64,000 nt of DNA from Trifolium pratense (GCF_020283565.1 NC_060061.1:34819362-34883361), one strand, 5' to 3'. Positions 22,501-32,433 are shown, counted from the stretch's first letter. The notes: generated by a model from the letters alone, not told the origin. Numbers and translations: made by a program.

Positions 22501-25376
22501 TCTGCAGCCTCCGATTTCTCAGGAGACTGCCTACGCCTACGTTGTACAATGGGAAGTGCAGTGGGATCAATAGTCAGCTGGTGACATGCTACGTTGGGGT
22601 CCAAGCCGGGCATCTCGGAAGCGTGCCAGGCGAACAGATCAGCATTTTCCTTCAAGCAGGCTTCAAGTTGCTTCCTAGCAAGTTCGGGGAGCCCAGTCCC
22701 AATCTTCACTGCCCTGCTCGAGTCTTCTCCGAAGGGCATCAGCTCGAACTCCCCGTCTGGAACCGGACGACGGTGCTCTTGGCTTGCCTCGTCGTCTTCC
22801 TTCTTCTCCTTGCGGAGCTTCTTCTCATCTTTGTTTTCCTGTTTGGAAAAGCGGCTGTCGAGGTCGATGGAGCTGATTTCTGGCAAGGGCAGGGAAGTTG
22901 TTGCCTTGGATTTCTTGGACTCGGGGAGCTGCCCGATATATTCATTTCCTTTGGAGGAGGCATTGAAGACTCTCCTTGCAGCTTCAATGTCTCCATGCAG
23001 TGTCGCAACTTGGCCTTTATGAGTATAGTACTTCATCTTGAGGTGGGCAGTTGAAGGGACAGCCATTAAGTCAGCAATAGCTGTTCGGCCCAGGATGCAC
23101 TGGTAGAGAGAAGGGCAGTCTACTACCAGGAATTTCACTTTGATAGTTTTTGAAGTTTCTTCAGAGCCAACGGTGACTAGCAGGTCTACATAGCCCCATG
23201 GCTTAGTTGTTGCTCCATTAAATCCGGAGAGATCAGATCCAAAATAAGGAGTGAGGTAGGTTTCATCTAGTTGCAGAGTTTTGAAAAGTTGGGAATACAT
23301 GATATCACAGGAGCTTCCTTGGTCGACCAGTACCCTGCGGACGTCCATATTTGCCATGTCCACTCTGATGAGCAGGGGTATCTGGGAGTTTGCAGTTCCA
23401 CCGGGCAGCTCTTCCATATAGAAGGCTAAGGGCTTTGATTGCCCTTTCGGTTTATCTAAAGTTGCGTTCAGGTTGGAGGAGCCATCTATCAATTCTTCAA
23501 ACTTTCTCTTGATGGATCCCACAGTCTGTTTGTCAAAACCTCCACCAGAGATAACCATAGCTTGGGCAAGTGCGTCCCATTTGTTCAGTGTGGGAGCAAC
23601 ATAGGTGTCGTCCAAGTAGTCAGGGACAAAGAAGTCTTCAGGTCTGGAGATGGCAAGGGCAACTGGCTTGTGCCCGGATTTTTCTGGTGCAGCTTCTTCA
23701 GTGTTGCTGGTCTCAGCAGCTTCTGCCCGGGGAGCATTGCCCCTCTTTACGTACTGTTTGATTTGCCCATTTCTAATCAAAATTTCAATGGCATCCTTCA
23801 ATTGGATGCAGTCGTCAGTCAGATGGCCGTAACCTTTGTGGTACTTGCAGTATTTGCTCTTGTCTTGGCCAGGCTTTGTGGGTTGTTGTCTTGGAAATTT
23901 AATTCCTGCTCTAGTGAACTCAGCTGAGTTGCACTCTTTCCAAATTTCTTCCCGAGTTTTACTAAGGGGAGTATAGTTGCTGAAAGTGCTGGGAGGTCCA
24001 CGGGGTTCTCTAGGCCTTTCGCCTCTTCGTCTTCCTCCTCCTCGGCTGGACTGTTCAGCATTCGAATGAGGAGCAGGCTGGTTGTTTCCTGCTCGCCCAT
24101 AACGGGCAGCATCTGCAGCTTGTTGTTCCTCATATTGGATGTAGGCTTGAGATTTAAGGAGGAGGTCGCTAAAGGTGCGTGGTTTTTCAATTCCCACGGC
24201 TCTTGCAAAGTCACTATTTGGCCTAAGGCCCCTTTGTAGCAGGTATTTCTTCATGTCATCAGTTGTTTCTACCTGGACGGCTTCCTTGTTGAACCTCTCT
24301 ATGAAACTGCGGAGAGATTCATTATCAGCTTGGAAGATTGCGTCCAGGACTGCTTCAGTCTTTGGCTGCTTGCGGGAAGCAGTGAAGTGCCTGCAGAATT
24401 GGTCGGTCAGATCCATCCATGAGATAACGGAGCGAGGAGCTAGGCTGTGGTACCAGGCCATAGCTCCCTTTCTTAGTGTGGTTGGGAAGATTCTGCATCT
24501 AATTGCTCCGCTGACCCTTAAGAAGTTCAGGGTAGCATTGACTGATGCGATGTGTTCATCTGGATCAGTAAGTCCATCATAAGCTGGGAGAGGGGGTGGT
24601 CGCTCACATCCCTTTGGAACGGGTGCTTGAAGGATGTCGTGAGATAAAGGGCAGCGGGGATCCTCCTCGTCACTCTCTTGTGAGTTTAGGGGAGGTGAGC
24701 CTTCACGATCAGGAGTTGGGCTCCTGGAGAATTGGTCAGTGTGATGGCTGCGGCTTACTGGCTGCCCTTGTTTGGTCATCAAGCTGAGTCCCTGGGGAGA
24801 ATGACGACGAGGAGGTGTTCGGTCCACAATTTTTCCTTTTTTCACATTTGGAGAAGATATACCCTCGCGGGGAGGGGAGACATGGTCTCTTTTCCTGCCA
24901 GGTTGCTCAATCCTCTCAAGGGCAGGTCGTCGTTGCCTGACAGTTTCCTGACGAGGAGGGGATTGAGAAGTAGGAGTTCTCCTCGGGGGAGAGTTGTTCC
25001 TTGAGAGTCGCTGATTCCTTTCCAAGCGATCGAGTCTCAGATTCTGCTCGTCCATTCGGCGATTCTGGCCTTGGAGAGCTTCGGTGGTTTGCTTCAGGGC
25101 AGCAATGAGTGTTGCTAGTTCAGCATTGGTAACTGAAGCAGCGGACAAGTCGGTCTCTGCTGATTTGCCCTGCTCGGACTGGGGGCGCTTCCCTGCCTGC
25201 TTCTCAGTCAAGACGACCAAGTCGCCATCCTCAGAGGTCCAGGAAGTTTCCTGCCCGTCTCTAGGGTCTGACTCGGGGAGGGCCTGGAGGTCAGTGATGA
25301 GAACAGGAGACAGACGGGGAGAAGATGGAGGAGCAGCGTCCTCAACGTCATTGTTGAAATGAGATGAACTGGCCAT
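19554..25376 (-). CDS. Gag-pol polyprotein of the Tat element
   Basis: One open frame of 1940 residues with no internal stop. Order: Ser/Pro-rich N-terminus; gag core around residue 305 (MAWYHSLAPRSVISW) and 350-370; zinc-knuckle-like CKYHKGYGHLTDDC near 510; aspartic protease with VDQGSSCDIMY near 684; reverse transcriptase with YMDD at 1095-1098; RNase H (LYLYLSVASEAVSAALI, RTDQPIKSLLGRPD); a second archaeal-type RNase H near 1370-1500 (FVDGASCATGAGAGI, YTDSQLVASQV, HVPREHNKRADILSKLAS); integrase HHCC zinc region near 1595; and integrase core from 1665 with VVTDNVTQF and NGQAEAANR. The start codon lies 68 bp after the primer site. The protease has Gln after the catalytic Asp and integrase has Val where DNG is usual; both are unusual but the frame looks functional. 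Confidence 0.95.
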   Translation of the reverse strand: MASSSHFNNDVEDAAPPSSPRLSPVLITDLQALPESDPRDGQETSWTSEDGDLVVLTEKQAGKRPQSEQGKSAETDLSAASVTNAELATLIAALKQTTEALQGQNRRMDEQNLRLDRLERNQRLSRNNSPPRRTPTSQSPPRQETVRQRRPALERIEQPGRKRDHVSPPREGISSPNVKKGKIVDRTPPRRHSPQGLSLMTKQGQPVSRSHHTDQFSRSPTPDREGSPPLNSQESDEEDPRCPLSHDILQAPVPKGCERPPPLPAYDGLTDPDEHIASVNATLNFLRVSGAIRCRIFPTTLRKGAMAWYHSLAPRSVISWMDLTDQFCRHFTASRKQPKTEAVLDAIFQADNESLRSFIERFNKEAVQVETTDDMKKYLLQRGLRPNSDFARAVGIEKPRTFSDLLLKSQAYIQYEEQQAADAARYGRAGNNQPAPHSNAEQSSRGGGRRRGERPREPRGPPSTFSNYTPLSKTREEIWKECNSAEFTRAGIKFPRQQPTKPGQDKSKYCKYHKGYGHLTDDCIQLKDAIEILIRNGQIKQYVKRGNAPRAEAAETSNTEEAAPEKSGHKPVALAISRPEDFFVPDYLDDTYVAPTLNKWDALAQAMVISGGGFDKQTVGSIKRKFEELIDGSSNLNATLDKPKGQSKPLAFYMEELPGGTANSQIPLLIRVDMANMDVRRVLVDQGSSCDIMYSQLFKTLQLDETYLTPYFGSDLSGFNGATTKPWGYVDLLVTVGSEETSKTIKVKFLVVDCPSLYQCILGRTAIADLMAVPSTAHLKMKYYTHKGQVATLHGDIEAARRVFNASSKGNEYIGQLPESKKSKATTSLPLPEISSIDLDSRFSKQENKDEKKLRKEKKEDDEASQEHRRPVPDGEFELMPFGEDSSRAVKIGTGLPELARKQLEACLKENADLFAWHASEMPGLDPNVACHQLTIDPTALPIVQRRRRQSPEKSEAAEKCVKDLLEANFISEARYTTWLSNVVLVKKSNGKWRMCCDYTDLNRACPKDSYPLPCIDRLVDNSSGFKLLSFMDAYSGYNQIPMAVTDREKTAFMTESGNYYYNVMPFGLKNAGATYQRMMNKVFRGQIGDMLEVYMDDMIVKSPEELDHVVHLRKVFEQARKYNMRFNPEKCTFGVRAGIFLGFYLTERGIEANPDKCRAFAELPTPSDKKTIQTLNGMLTSLSRFVSKSAQHALPFFKLLKKEAVFEWTDECEQALQHLKKALSEPPVLSRPIDEEVLYLYLSVASEAVSAALIRETNEGQKPIYFTSKALQGPELRYQQIEKIALALVYAARRLRHYFLAHTIVVRTDQPIKSLLGRPDMAGRMLKWSLELSEFDIRYESRKALKAQVLADFVAEMTNSSPTVDGADKWTIFVDGASCATGAGAGIILENENGLLIEVSLALSFPTSNNQAEYEAFLAGLRLAEDVQAKEIKIYTDSQLVASQVLGEYQTKNDNLSEYLVLVKEKITKFNSVEILHVPREHNKRADILSKLASTKRKGGNKSVIQEILPRPSIEKPSKGVDINVIGDKECWMTPVYNFLEHGTLPDVQKQAAVVRRRACSHVILDGKLYRRGFSIPLLKCVDEDTADYVLREVHEGINAQHLGGRSLARKALRAGYYWPTMQQDAKDHVKKCDKCQRHGDMHLAPPRELKSLSSPWPFAWWGMDLLGPFTKGLYQNRYLIVAVDYFTKWVEAEPLSDITSLRILRFFKRNVLARFGIPQVVVTDNVTQFTDKDFQAFLVALGTKQHFTSVEHPQTNGQAEAANRVILRGLRRRLDQNKKKWVEELDNVLWAYRTTPHSTTGETPFRMVYGTEAVIPVEIGEPSRRTEQPLDEEQNDEALREELDLVEEIRTGASLKEATLKQKIAARHDTKVIKREFEVGSLVLRRNADSQDGKLAPNWEGPYRVIDKTENGAYYLEDLRGKKLPRPWNAQKLKQYYS

Positions 25377-25444
25377 GATGAAAAAGTGATTGATTGGTTT
25401 TGTTCTTTGGTTTTCTTGCTCGAAATAAAGAAGGGGAGAACTCA

Positions 25445-25464
25445 GATCCCCACAGTCGGCGCCA
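25445..25464 (-). promoter_or_regulatory. Primer binding site
   Basis: Minus-strand TGGCGCCGACTGTGGGGATC starts one base inside the 5' LTR end. The TGGCGCC start is typical of Tat and Athila elements, which prime from tRNAs ending GGCGCCA; I cannot name the tRNA. Confidence 0.85.
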
Positions 25465-25465
25465 C

Positions 25466-25921
25466 TGATCTTAACTGTTGATCAGAACAGGTAGAAGGCC
25501 AGCTGGAAGTCCGTTGAGCAGATGGTAGGCAGCAATCCGAGCAGATGGTCCACGGAGGGGGGGGTTGTACCTGCAGGTGCTCCGATGCCAAAGTCAGACA
25601 AGGAATAGAGAGCAAAAGAGATACTAGAGAGAAGTTAGAGAGAGAGAGTAATTGTGATAATGAATAGTGTTCTACCTTGCTCTCCCATGAGGGAGAGTAT
25701 TTATAGCCCCCAGCTCTGGGCCAAAGGTCCTCTTAATGGGCTGGTCTAGCCAAGGCCCATTAAGAGGGACTGCCAAGATATTACCCTTAGATAGTGGGTT
25801 GAGTAGTAATTTTACCTTATCTTGGTTGAGAGGTTGTGTCATGCTGACATGGAGGTGATTGGGCAAGCCATGTGGACTTGGTGAGGGTCTAGGTGAACTA
25901 GCATTAGTCTAGTCCAGAACA
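25466..25921 (-). repeat. 5' LTR of the Tat element
   Basis: 456 bp, TG...CA in minus orientation, nearly identical to 14884-15340. Confidence 0.95.
25698..25706 (-). promoter_or_regulatory. LTR TATA box
   Basis: Minus-strand CTATAAATA in the 5' LTR, followed by a GA-rich leader. It is a plausible core promoter for the genomic RNA. Confidence 0.6.
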
Positions 25922-25926
25922 GATAG

Positions 25927-27403
25927 CAAGAAAGAAAATATTCAATGTGAGGGCAAAAAACATACATCTACATTTTTGTTTTTGTTTTTGTGATAAACAC
26001 ATTTACATGTGTTAACCTTTTATGGCCACTAGTATTATCAGTTCACAGACAAAGATTGAAGCTACCATCAGTTTTTGGCATACATGTCCTAAGAAGACCT
26101 TGTAGTTGGATTTCTTACTTGCTAGTATTATTCTACATACATCAGAAAATAGATAATCCTTGCGGATATATTGATGATTAATGGTATGGTGTGTTTAATT
26201 ATTAATTCTACTAATCACGGGTTTTTAACGTCTTTTTTTATTCCGGTAAAAACAAATTCATGGAATAGAATAATCAAAGAGATTATATATTGATTGAGAC
26301 AAGTGTTTTGATACTCTCCATTCACTTAAAAAAAAATTAAATTCTAAGATTAAATCCTAACAAGACATGAGTAAATTAATCCAACTTGTCTTTCCCTGGT
26401 GATTTTTTTTTTTTTTGTTACAGAAAATTTAAGGTGAGAAGATGATGCTTCAATCCAAAATAGGAAAGATCTCTTAGGGCTCAAAAAATGCTTACAAAGA
26501 TCTTTATATTTCTCTTTCTTCAAAGACACTCATGGGGCACGAACCCGAAACCTCTTGAATTCTAAAACCTGATTTTTACCATTAGACCAAGCACTTAAGT
26601 TATCTTTGCCTAGTGATTGAGGTGGAGTGAGTTTGCTTATTTTGTCACCTATATGTATATTTCTGATAATTCATTTTTCTACTGTATTAATTTCTCTCAA
26701 GAATAGTTAATATAATATTATAATCTTAAAAAAGGCAAATGAAAACAGAAGTAGGAATTTATTTGGATTACTCCTCATGAAAACAAACTAAAAGCACACT
26801 ACTAAGAAACAGGCAAAGCCTTGGGTTTCCTAATGTTAGTTTCCTATGAATGAACTCACTTACTATGTCATTAGTTTATAGTTCAAGAAATCTGTTGACA
26901 TGATTACTGATTATGAAAGTGAATTATTACCATGTTTTAGCTCGTGGCAATGTGCTAATAAAGACACATTTGTTACTGAATCATGCATGTAGCTGGATTT
27001 TGGATCCCTTTTACACAGTCTAGAACTAAGCACAGTATTCAAGGTGACAATGAGAAGGAAGGATTAATAATATTCTCTTATGTTGACTACCAAACAAATA
27101 CAGTGACTCTCTAACGTGAACTATTATATTTTATTTGAATATTTCTATTTTTTATTTTTTTTATGTCAATTTGGTGAAGAAATTGTAACAACAAATGCAC
27201 GTGAACTATATGAATCCCTTAGAACCACTAATTATTTTAGTGTCAGTAGTTTAGGACAAAACAGTGGATTATTAGACAATAAAAACAACATGGAATAGAG
27301 AAAGAGAGCCAAATGGTTTTGAAAATTATAAGAAACAAGAAGTAGAATAAAAAGAGGGAAACATATTGAAAAGAAACAAAACAAGAAGCAAAGAGCCGAT
27401 TCA
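25927..27403. other. Intergenic region upstream of the ABCG gene
   Basis: AT-rich, with one SINE-like element (26480-26610). ORFs at 25990 and 27116 have no recognisable domain. The last few hundred bases presumably hold the ABCG promoter; no clear TATA box was picked. Confidence 0.5.
26480..26610 (-). mobile_element. tRNA-derived SINE
   Basis: Minus-strand TGGTCTAATGGTA (A box, near 26580-26592) and GGGTTCGTGCCCC (B box, near 26533-26545) are spaced as in a tRNA promoter. The region ends in A- and T-rich sequence. Exact ends and target duplication were not resolved. Confidence 0.55.
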
Positions 27404-29323
27404 ATGAAGAAACAATGGTGTGAGATTGAGGCCATAGGAATCAATTACAAGGTCCACAGCACAGAAACAACAAAACAACCTTTTAAAATCTTCAACAAAC
27501 CTCCAAAACCAGAAAATGAAGCAAAAGCTGAACAATGGCCAAGTAGTGGAGTTAAGCATGTTCTCAAGGATGTTAATTGCATAGCCAAGCCATGTGAAAT
27601 TCTTGCAATTGTTGGGCCAAGTGGAGCAGGAAAATCATCACTGCTTGAGATTCTTGCTGGTAGAGTTAGTCCACAAAATGGTGGTTCTATCTTGGTGAAT
27701 CAAGAGCATATAGATAAATCTCAGTACAGAAAAATTTCAGGGTATGTTACACAAAAGGATACCCTTTTTCCCTTACTTACAGTTGAAGAAACCATGATGT
27801 TTAGTGCAAAACTAAGGCTAAATCTTCCTCATGAAAAACTATGCTCCAAGGTTAAGTCTCTGATTCAAGAGCTTGGTCTTAGTCATGTTGCTAGGACTAG
27901 AGTAGGAGATGGAGATGACAGGGTTCGTGGAATATCCGGTGGTGAGAGGCGCCGAGTTTCCGTTGGTGTTGAAGTCATACATGATCCAAAAGTGTTGATT
28001 CTTGATGAAGCAACTTCAGGTCTTGACAGTACCTCAGCTTTGCAAATAATTGGTATGCTTAAAGTCATGGCTGAATCTAGGGGAAGAACTATAATACTAA
28101 GTATTCATCAACCTGGGTTTGGGATAGTGAAGTTGTTTAATTCAATACTGTTGTTAGCCAATGGCAGTGTGTTACATCATGGTAGTGTGGATCTGTTGGA
28201 TGTGAATCTAAGGTTGATGGGTTTAGAGCTTCCTCTTCACGTTAATGTTGTTGAGTTTGCTATGGAATCCATTGAGACCATTCAGCAACAACAGCAAAAA
28301 AGTCAGCAAGTTCAGGTCGAAGCACCAAAACAATTACTAGGGACAATGCGACAAAAGAAAGCTGATGATCAAGGTGAAAGTAGAAGTGGTAAGTTTACTC
28401 TACAACAGCTATTTCAACAATCCAAGGTATTTGACATAGAAAACATGAATGTAGGAATGGATTTCTCTTGTCATCATGCTAATTCTAGATTGAGAGAAAC
28501 TGTGATTCTTGCTCATAGGTTCTCCAAAAACATAATTCGTACAAAAGAGCTGTTTGCATTCAGGATAATTCAGATGCTGATTTCTGGGCTGATTTTGGGA
28601 TCCATCTATGGTAATCTCAAAGATGGTATAGTGGGAGCAGAACAAAGGGTTGGTCTATTTGCTTTCATATTAACGTATTTGTTATCAAGCACCATTGAAG
28701 CTCTGCCAATTTTTCTGCAAGAAAGGGAGATTCTGATGAAGGAGATTTCAAGTGGAAGCTACAGAGTTTCATCCTATGCTATTGCTAATGGCCTAGTTTA
28801 CTTGCCATTTCTACTCATACTAGCCATTTTATTCGCAGTGCCACTATACTGGCTTATCGGTCTCAACCCAAATTTCACGGCATTTTTGCACTTTCTGTTG
28901 CTAATATGGCTGATTTTGTATACCGCGAATTCGGTTGTGGTATGTTTCAGTGCTCTGGTGCCTAATTTCATCGTTGGAAATTCATTAATCGCCGGTGTCA
29001 TGGGTTCATCTTTTTTGTTCTCTGGTTACTTCATATCCAATCATGAAATTCCGAAGTACTGGATTTTCATGCATTATTTGTCTCTATTTAAGTATCCTTT
29101 CGAAGGGTTTCTAATCAATGAGTTCTCCAACTCAAAGAAGTGCTTGGAGTACATGTTTGGGGCATGTGTAATGAGGGGAGAGGATGTACTTAAAGAAGAA
29201 GGGTATGGAGGTGAGAGTAGTAGATGGAAGAATGTTGGGGTGATGGTGTGCTTCATCTTTGTTTATAGATTCATTTCTTATGTAATTCTCAGATACAGAT
29301 GCTCACAGAGTGTCACCTTCTGA
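27404..29323 (+). CDS. ABCG half-size transporter (WBC subfamily)
   Basis: Single exon, 639 residues, usual for plant half-size ABCG proteins. The nucleotide-binding domain comes first: Walker A GPSGAGKSS at 71-79, Q-loop around VTQKDT at 115-120, signature ISGGERRRVSVG at 177-188, Walker B LILDEATSGLDS near 198-209 and H-loop His at 235. A Gln-rich linker (about 285-310) leads to the ABC2 membrane domain with about six helices, including FRIIQMLISGLILGSIYG, FAFILTYLLSSTIEALPIFL and the NFIVGNSLIAGVMGSSFLFSG segment. The dimer acts at the plasma membrane exporting hydrophobic or phenolic substrates. The sequence looks like the ABCG10/ABCG5/ABCG23 group; one legume ABCG10 is known to affect isoflavonoids. 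Substrate and exact orthologue are not decided by this sequence. Confidence 0.9.
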   Translation: MKKQWCEIEAIGINYKVHSTETTKQPFKIFNKPPKPENEAKAEQWPSSGVKHVLKDVNCIAKPCEILAIVGPSGAGKSSLLEILAGRVSPQNGGSILVNQEHIDKSQYRKISGYVTQKDTLFPLLTVEETMMFSAKLRLNLPHEKLCSKVKSLIQELGLSHVARTRVGDGDDRVRGISGGERRRVSVGVEVIHDPKVLILDEATSGLDSTSALQIIGMLKVMAESRGRTIILSIHQPGFGIVKLFNSILLLANGSVLHHGSVDLLDVNLRLMGLELPLHVNVVEFAMESIETIQQQQQKSQQVQVEAPKQLLGTMRQKKADDQGESRSGKFTLQQLFQQSKVFDIENMNVGMDFSCHHANSRLRETVILAHRFSKNIIRTKELFAFRIIQMLISGLILGSIYGNLKDGIVGAEQRVGLFAFILTYLLSSTIEALPIFLQEREILMKEISSGSYRVSSYAIANGLVYLPFLLILAILFAVPLYWLIGLNPNFTAFLHFLLLIWLILYTANSVVVCFSALVPNFIVGNSLIAGVMGSSFLFSGYFISNHEIPKYWIFMHYLSLFKYPFEGFLINEFSNSKKCLEYMFGACVMRGEDVLKEEGYGGESSRWKNVGVMVCFIFVYRFISYVILRYRCSQSVTF

Positions 29324-30300
29324 AAACCATGCTGATTCTCAAAGAGGGTTCACATGTCTTGTACTTTTCTGCAGATAGCAACCAAAGAAGATATGTAATA
29401 ATACCAGCCAAATTATATACATATAAACTATTGGTTTGTCAGTGCCAAAAAATTGTAATATTATATTATGTTGGTTTGTATTTTCTATGGTTACCTAGTT
29501 TGATCACATAAATATGCTTAATACATACTGTTTTCATTTGTAAAATTGTTGCTGCAAAATAATTGGATACAACAAATTATAGATCATATCAGATGAAATT
29601 TCTTTCTATGAATTTTTTTCACTTGCAATGCACTGGTTCTCATGACTAGTACAGTAAAAATCAAGGATACTTGTCACAGGTTGCTCAGTGGGAAGCCTAG
29701 TTTCAATTACAATCTACATTCCGGATATGAAATACAAATGATATAATAAAACAAACTAAAGATTAACATCACAATGAAGCAATTAGTGAACTACGGGACA
29801 CTGAAGAAGTTTTAAGGAGATCTAGGGATCAAACCCTCGAAACTAACATAACCACTAATTTATTAACATTTGATTTGACTATAACAAAATAATGAAGCAA
29901 TTAGGAAACATACTGAGAACATTCTCTGCTTATATATCCCTGTTATTCCTTTTCATTGAAAGTGTCCATGTGATATACAGGATACGTTCACTCTGTAGAA
30001 GTGGCAGTTAAACTTTATGAGCTCATCTATCTGGAAATCAAACCGAGCATATGGTCAAAACCAATCAAATATTTTGTTTAACCGCAAGAAAATGGGCAGA
30101 TTGAGAGTATCTAGTATCTACCTCTTTTGACTTTTGCACTGAAGCCAGTAGTAACAACAAACTGAGGAGTATGTTCAAGACTCTGTAGCATCTCAGATAT
30201 CTATCCGCTGCTCAAAGTCTAAGAAAAGAAAGCTTCATATCAGATCTTTCTACTTTCTTTGAAAGATACTTGAGCTATGATCCAAAAAAAAGTAAATATT
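29324..30300. other. Spacer between convergent ABCG and SLO2-like genes
   Basis: Contains both 3' regions. A tRNA-like patch (GAGGGTTTGATCCC on the minus strand, near 29830) hints at a decayed SINE but lacks clear boundaries. Confidence 0.45.
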
Positions 30301-32433
30301 TTATCCAACGGCAGCATCTACTTCCATTTCCATTTCATTGTGCAAGATAGATTCAGAGTCACTTTCCTCGTCATAAGTCTCATCATCGTCGACTTCTGGC
30401 ACATAGCCAACTTGCTTCAACTGTTCTGTGAGAATTTTCAGAATTAAATAGATGTCGTTTTTATTAGGGTGTCTTTTATCTTTTACCATGAAAACATGTA
30501 GATGACTCTGAATTTCAATCCAACTGCAACCAGGTTGCTTAATTACTCCCATTTGCCTCATCTGTTTCCTGACTCTCACCACATCTTTCCATCTACCAAG
30601 CTCAGCGTACATATTTGAAAGAAGAACATAAGGTCCAGAGTTCAAGGGATCAATCTCCAAGAGCTTTTCTGCCACATACTTCCCTAATGTAATGTTTCTA
30701 TGAACCTTACAAGCAGCGAGTAAAGATCCCAAAACAACAGCATCAGGTTCCATTGGCATTGTTTGTATCAAATTGTTTGCTTCATCAAGGCAACCTGCGC
30801 GCCCAAGTAAATCAACCATGCATGTATAATGGTCCTTTATAGGTGTTAAACCATGTTCGGACGTCATTGACTGGAAGTAATGGCGCCCTTCTTCAACAAG
30901 TCCTGCATGACTACATGCAGAAAGAACTCCTATCATAGTAACATGATCTGGTCTCTCTCCAGACACGAGCATTTTCCTGAAAATTTCTAGGGCCTCAGTA
31001 CCATAACCATTTTGCGCATATCCGATTATCATGGCATTCCACGAGACTTCATCCCTTTCTACCATGTGCTCGAAAACCACACGTCCATCTTCAACTAATC
31101 CACATTTCATGTACATGTCAATCAGAGAATTCCCTACAAAAATATCAGATTTTTCCCCAGATTGAAACCAAAAACCATGCTTCAAAATGTTAGCATGAGC
31201 CTGTCTTCCAAGCTTCAGATCAGCAAGATTTGCACATGCACTGAGTAGGTTTCCAAAGGTGTAATGTGTTGGCCCAATAGATTCCTTTTTTAGGAGGAGG
31301 AATAGTCTTACGGCCTCTTCATTCTCTCCATTCTGTGTATAACCTGCAATAAGTGCATTCCAAGACACCACATTCCTCTCCATCATGTTCGAAAACATCA
31401 GTCTTGCAGCTTTCACACTTAATGCCTTTGCATATCCACTAACCATGGAGGTTTCAGATACCACATCCCTAAACGGCATCCTATCAAAAACCAACCGAGC
31501 TTTGTTAACTCTCCTGCATTTTGCGTACATATCAACCAAAGCATTGCCTAACACAAGGTCATTCCGGAATTTATCCCGTTTCATAACGCGAGCATGAATT
31601 TGCAAACCTTCCCTAATTGCCGATAAGCTTGCACAAGCACTGACTACACTGGCCAAAGTAATCTCATCGGGCTCAATCCCACAATTCATCATTCTTACAA
31701 AAACCTCCAGAGCTTTTCCCGCAGGACCATTTTGCTCGTAGCATGTAATCAAACTGTTCCAAGAAACTATATTCCTCACCTCCATGTCATCAAAAGCTCT
31801 CTGAGCACTATCCACCACCCCACACTTGGAGTACATATCAACCAGAGCAGAAATCGTGTAAACATCAAACGAGTAACGAGACTTCGATATCAAACCATGT
31901 ATTTGAACACCAATATTCACATCTATCAACCCTGCACAAGCACTTAGAGCACTGCCAAACGAATACTCATTAAGCACAAAATCCTCACAATGCATATCAA
32001 CAAAGAATCTCAAGGCTTCCTGAAAACGTTCTCGTTTAGCAAAAGCAGACACCATAGCATTCCACGAACACTGATCAGGCTCAGGCATACACTTAAACAG
32101 GTTCAAAGCCTCGTCAAGAGCACCAGACTTTGTCAAAGCACTCAAAACGGCATTCCAACTAAAAGTATTCCTCTCCGGCATATGATCAAACACCTTGTGT
32201 GCATCCTCCAAACAACCACATTTCCCATAAACATCGATGAGCCTGTTCTGAATGAAGATATCTGATGAAAACTGTGTCTTAATGATTCGAGCATGAACAC
32301 GACGCGCTTCAAAAACAGACTTTGACCTAATACAAGAGTCCAATAGCTTCTCAAAAGGTGAAGAATCTACCAATTTTCGGACCAACCCATGTTTACTCAT
32401 TTCATCACTTTTGAAAAAGATTCTTAATTTCAA
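30301..32433 (-). CDS. SLO2: E-class PPR protein, SLO2-like RNA-editing factor
   Basis: Intronless, 710 residues. A run of PLS-type pentatricopeptide repeats from about residue 25 (FIQNRLIDVYGKCG, NTFSWNAVLSALTKSG, YTISALVDMYSKCG, NIVSWNSLITCYEQNG, NVVSWNALIAGYTQNGENEEA and others) is followed by E and E+ motifs (GSLLAACKVHRNITLGKYVA, GPYVLLSNMYAELGRW, GCSWIEIQSHLHVFMVKDK). There is no DYW domain. The order and wording of repeats match Arabidopsis At2g13600 (SLO2), a mitochondrial factor needed for C-to-U editing of several transcripts; orthology is inferred from recalled similarity. The C-terminus is acidic (VDDDETYDEESDSES). A second Met at residue 12 is an alternative start. Acts in mitochondria together with DYW-type and MORF partners. 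Confidence 0.85.
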   Translation of the reverse strand: MKLRIFFKSDEMSKHGLVRKLVDSSPFEKLLDSCIRSKSVFEARRVHARIIKTQFSSDIFIQNRLIDVYGKCGCLEDAHKVFDHMPERNTFSWNAVLSALTKSGALDEALNLFKCMPEPDQCSWNAMVSAFAKRERFQEALRFFVDMHCEDFVLNEYSFGSALSACAGLIDVNIGVQIHGLISKSRYSFDVYTISALVDMYSKCGVVDSAQRAFDDMEVRNIVSWNSLITCYEQNGPAGKALEVFVRMMNCGIEPDEITLASVVSACASLSAIREGLQIHARVMKRDKFRNDLVLGNALVDMYAKCRRVNKARLVFDRMPFRDVVSETSMVSGYAKALSVKAARLMFSNMMERNVVSWNALIAGYTQNGENEEAVRLFLLLKKESIGPTHYTFGNLLSACANLADLKLGRQAHANILKHGFWFQSGEKSDIFVGNSLIDMYMKCGLVEDGRVVFEHMVERDEVSWNAMIIGYAQNGYGTEALEIFRKMLVSGERPDHVTMIGVLSACSHAGLVEEGRHYFQSMTSEHGLTPIKDHYTCMVDLLGRAGCLDEANNLIQTMPMEPDAVVLGSLLAACKVHRNITLGKYVAEKLLEIDPLNSGPYVLLSNMYAELGRWKDVVRVRKQMRQMGVIKQPGCSWIEIQSHLHVFMVKDKRHPNKNDIYLILKILTEQLKQVGYVPEVDDDETYDEESDSESILHNEMEMEVDAAVG

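Larger units (their letters stand above)
14884..25921 (-). mobile_element. Complete Ty3/gypsy LTR retrotransposon, Tat/Retand type
   Basis: The element is 11,038 bp and flanked by 5-bp duplications GATAG (14879-14883, 25922-25926). Its LTRs are 457 and 456 bp with TG...CA ends in minus orientation. Order on the minus strand: 5' LTR (25466-25921), primer site, gag-pro-RT-RH-second RNase H-INT in a single ORF, a long 3' region carrying an opposite-strand gene, polypurine tract, 3' LTR (14884-15340). The second, archaeal-type RNase H and the opposite-strand gene between pol and the 3' LTR are known features of the Tat lineage. By eye the LTRs differ by two substitutions and two small indels, so the insertion is recent. 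Confidence 0.95.

Noticed and set aside
19648..25362. Many plus-strand ORFs of 60 to 170 codons across the gag-pol region
   Set aside because: They are reverse-strand shadows of the 1940-codon gag-pol frame; none shows a domain or splice context.
27116..27298. 60-codon ORF just upstream of the ABCG gene
   Set aside because: Low-complexity Phe/Tyr/Leu start, no domain, and it probably lies in the promoter or leader.
29810..29880. Tentative SINE with GAGGGTTTGATCCC
   Set aside because: Only a B-box-like match; no A tail and no flanking duplication.
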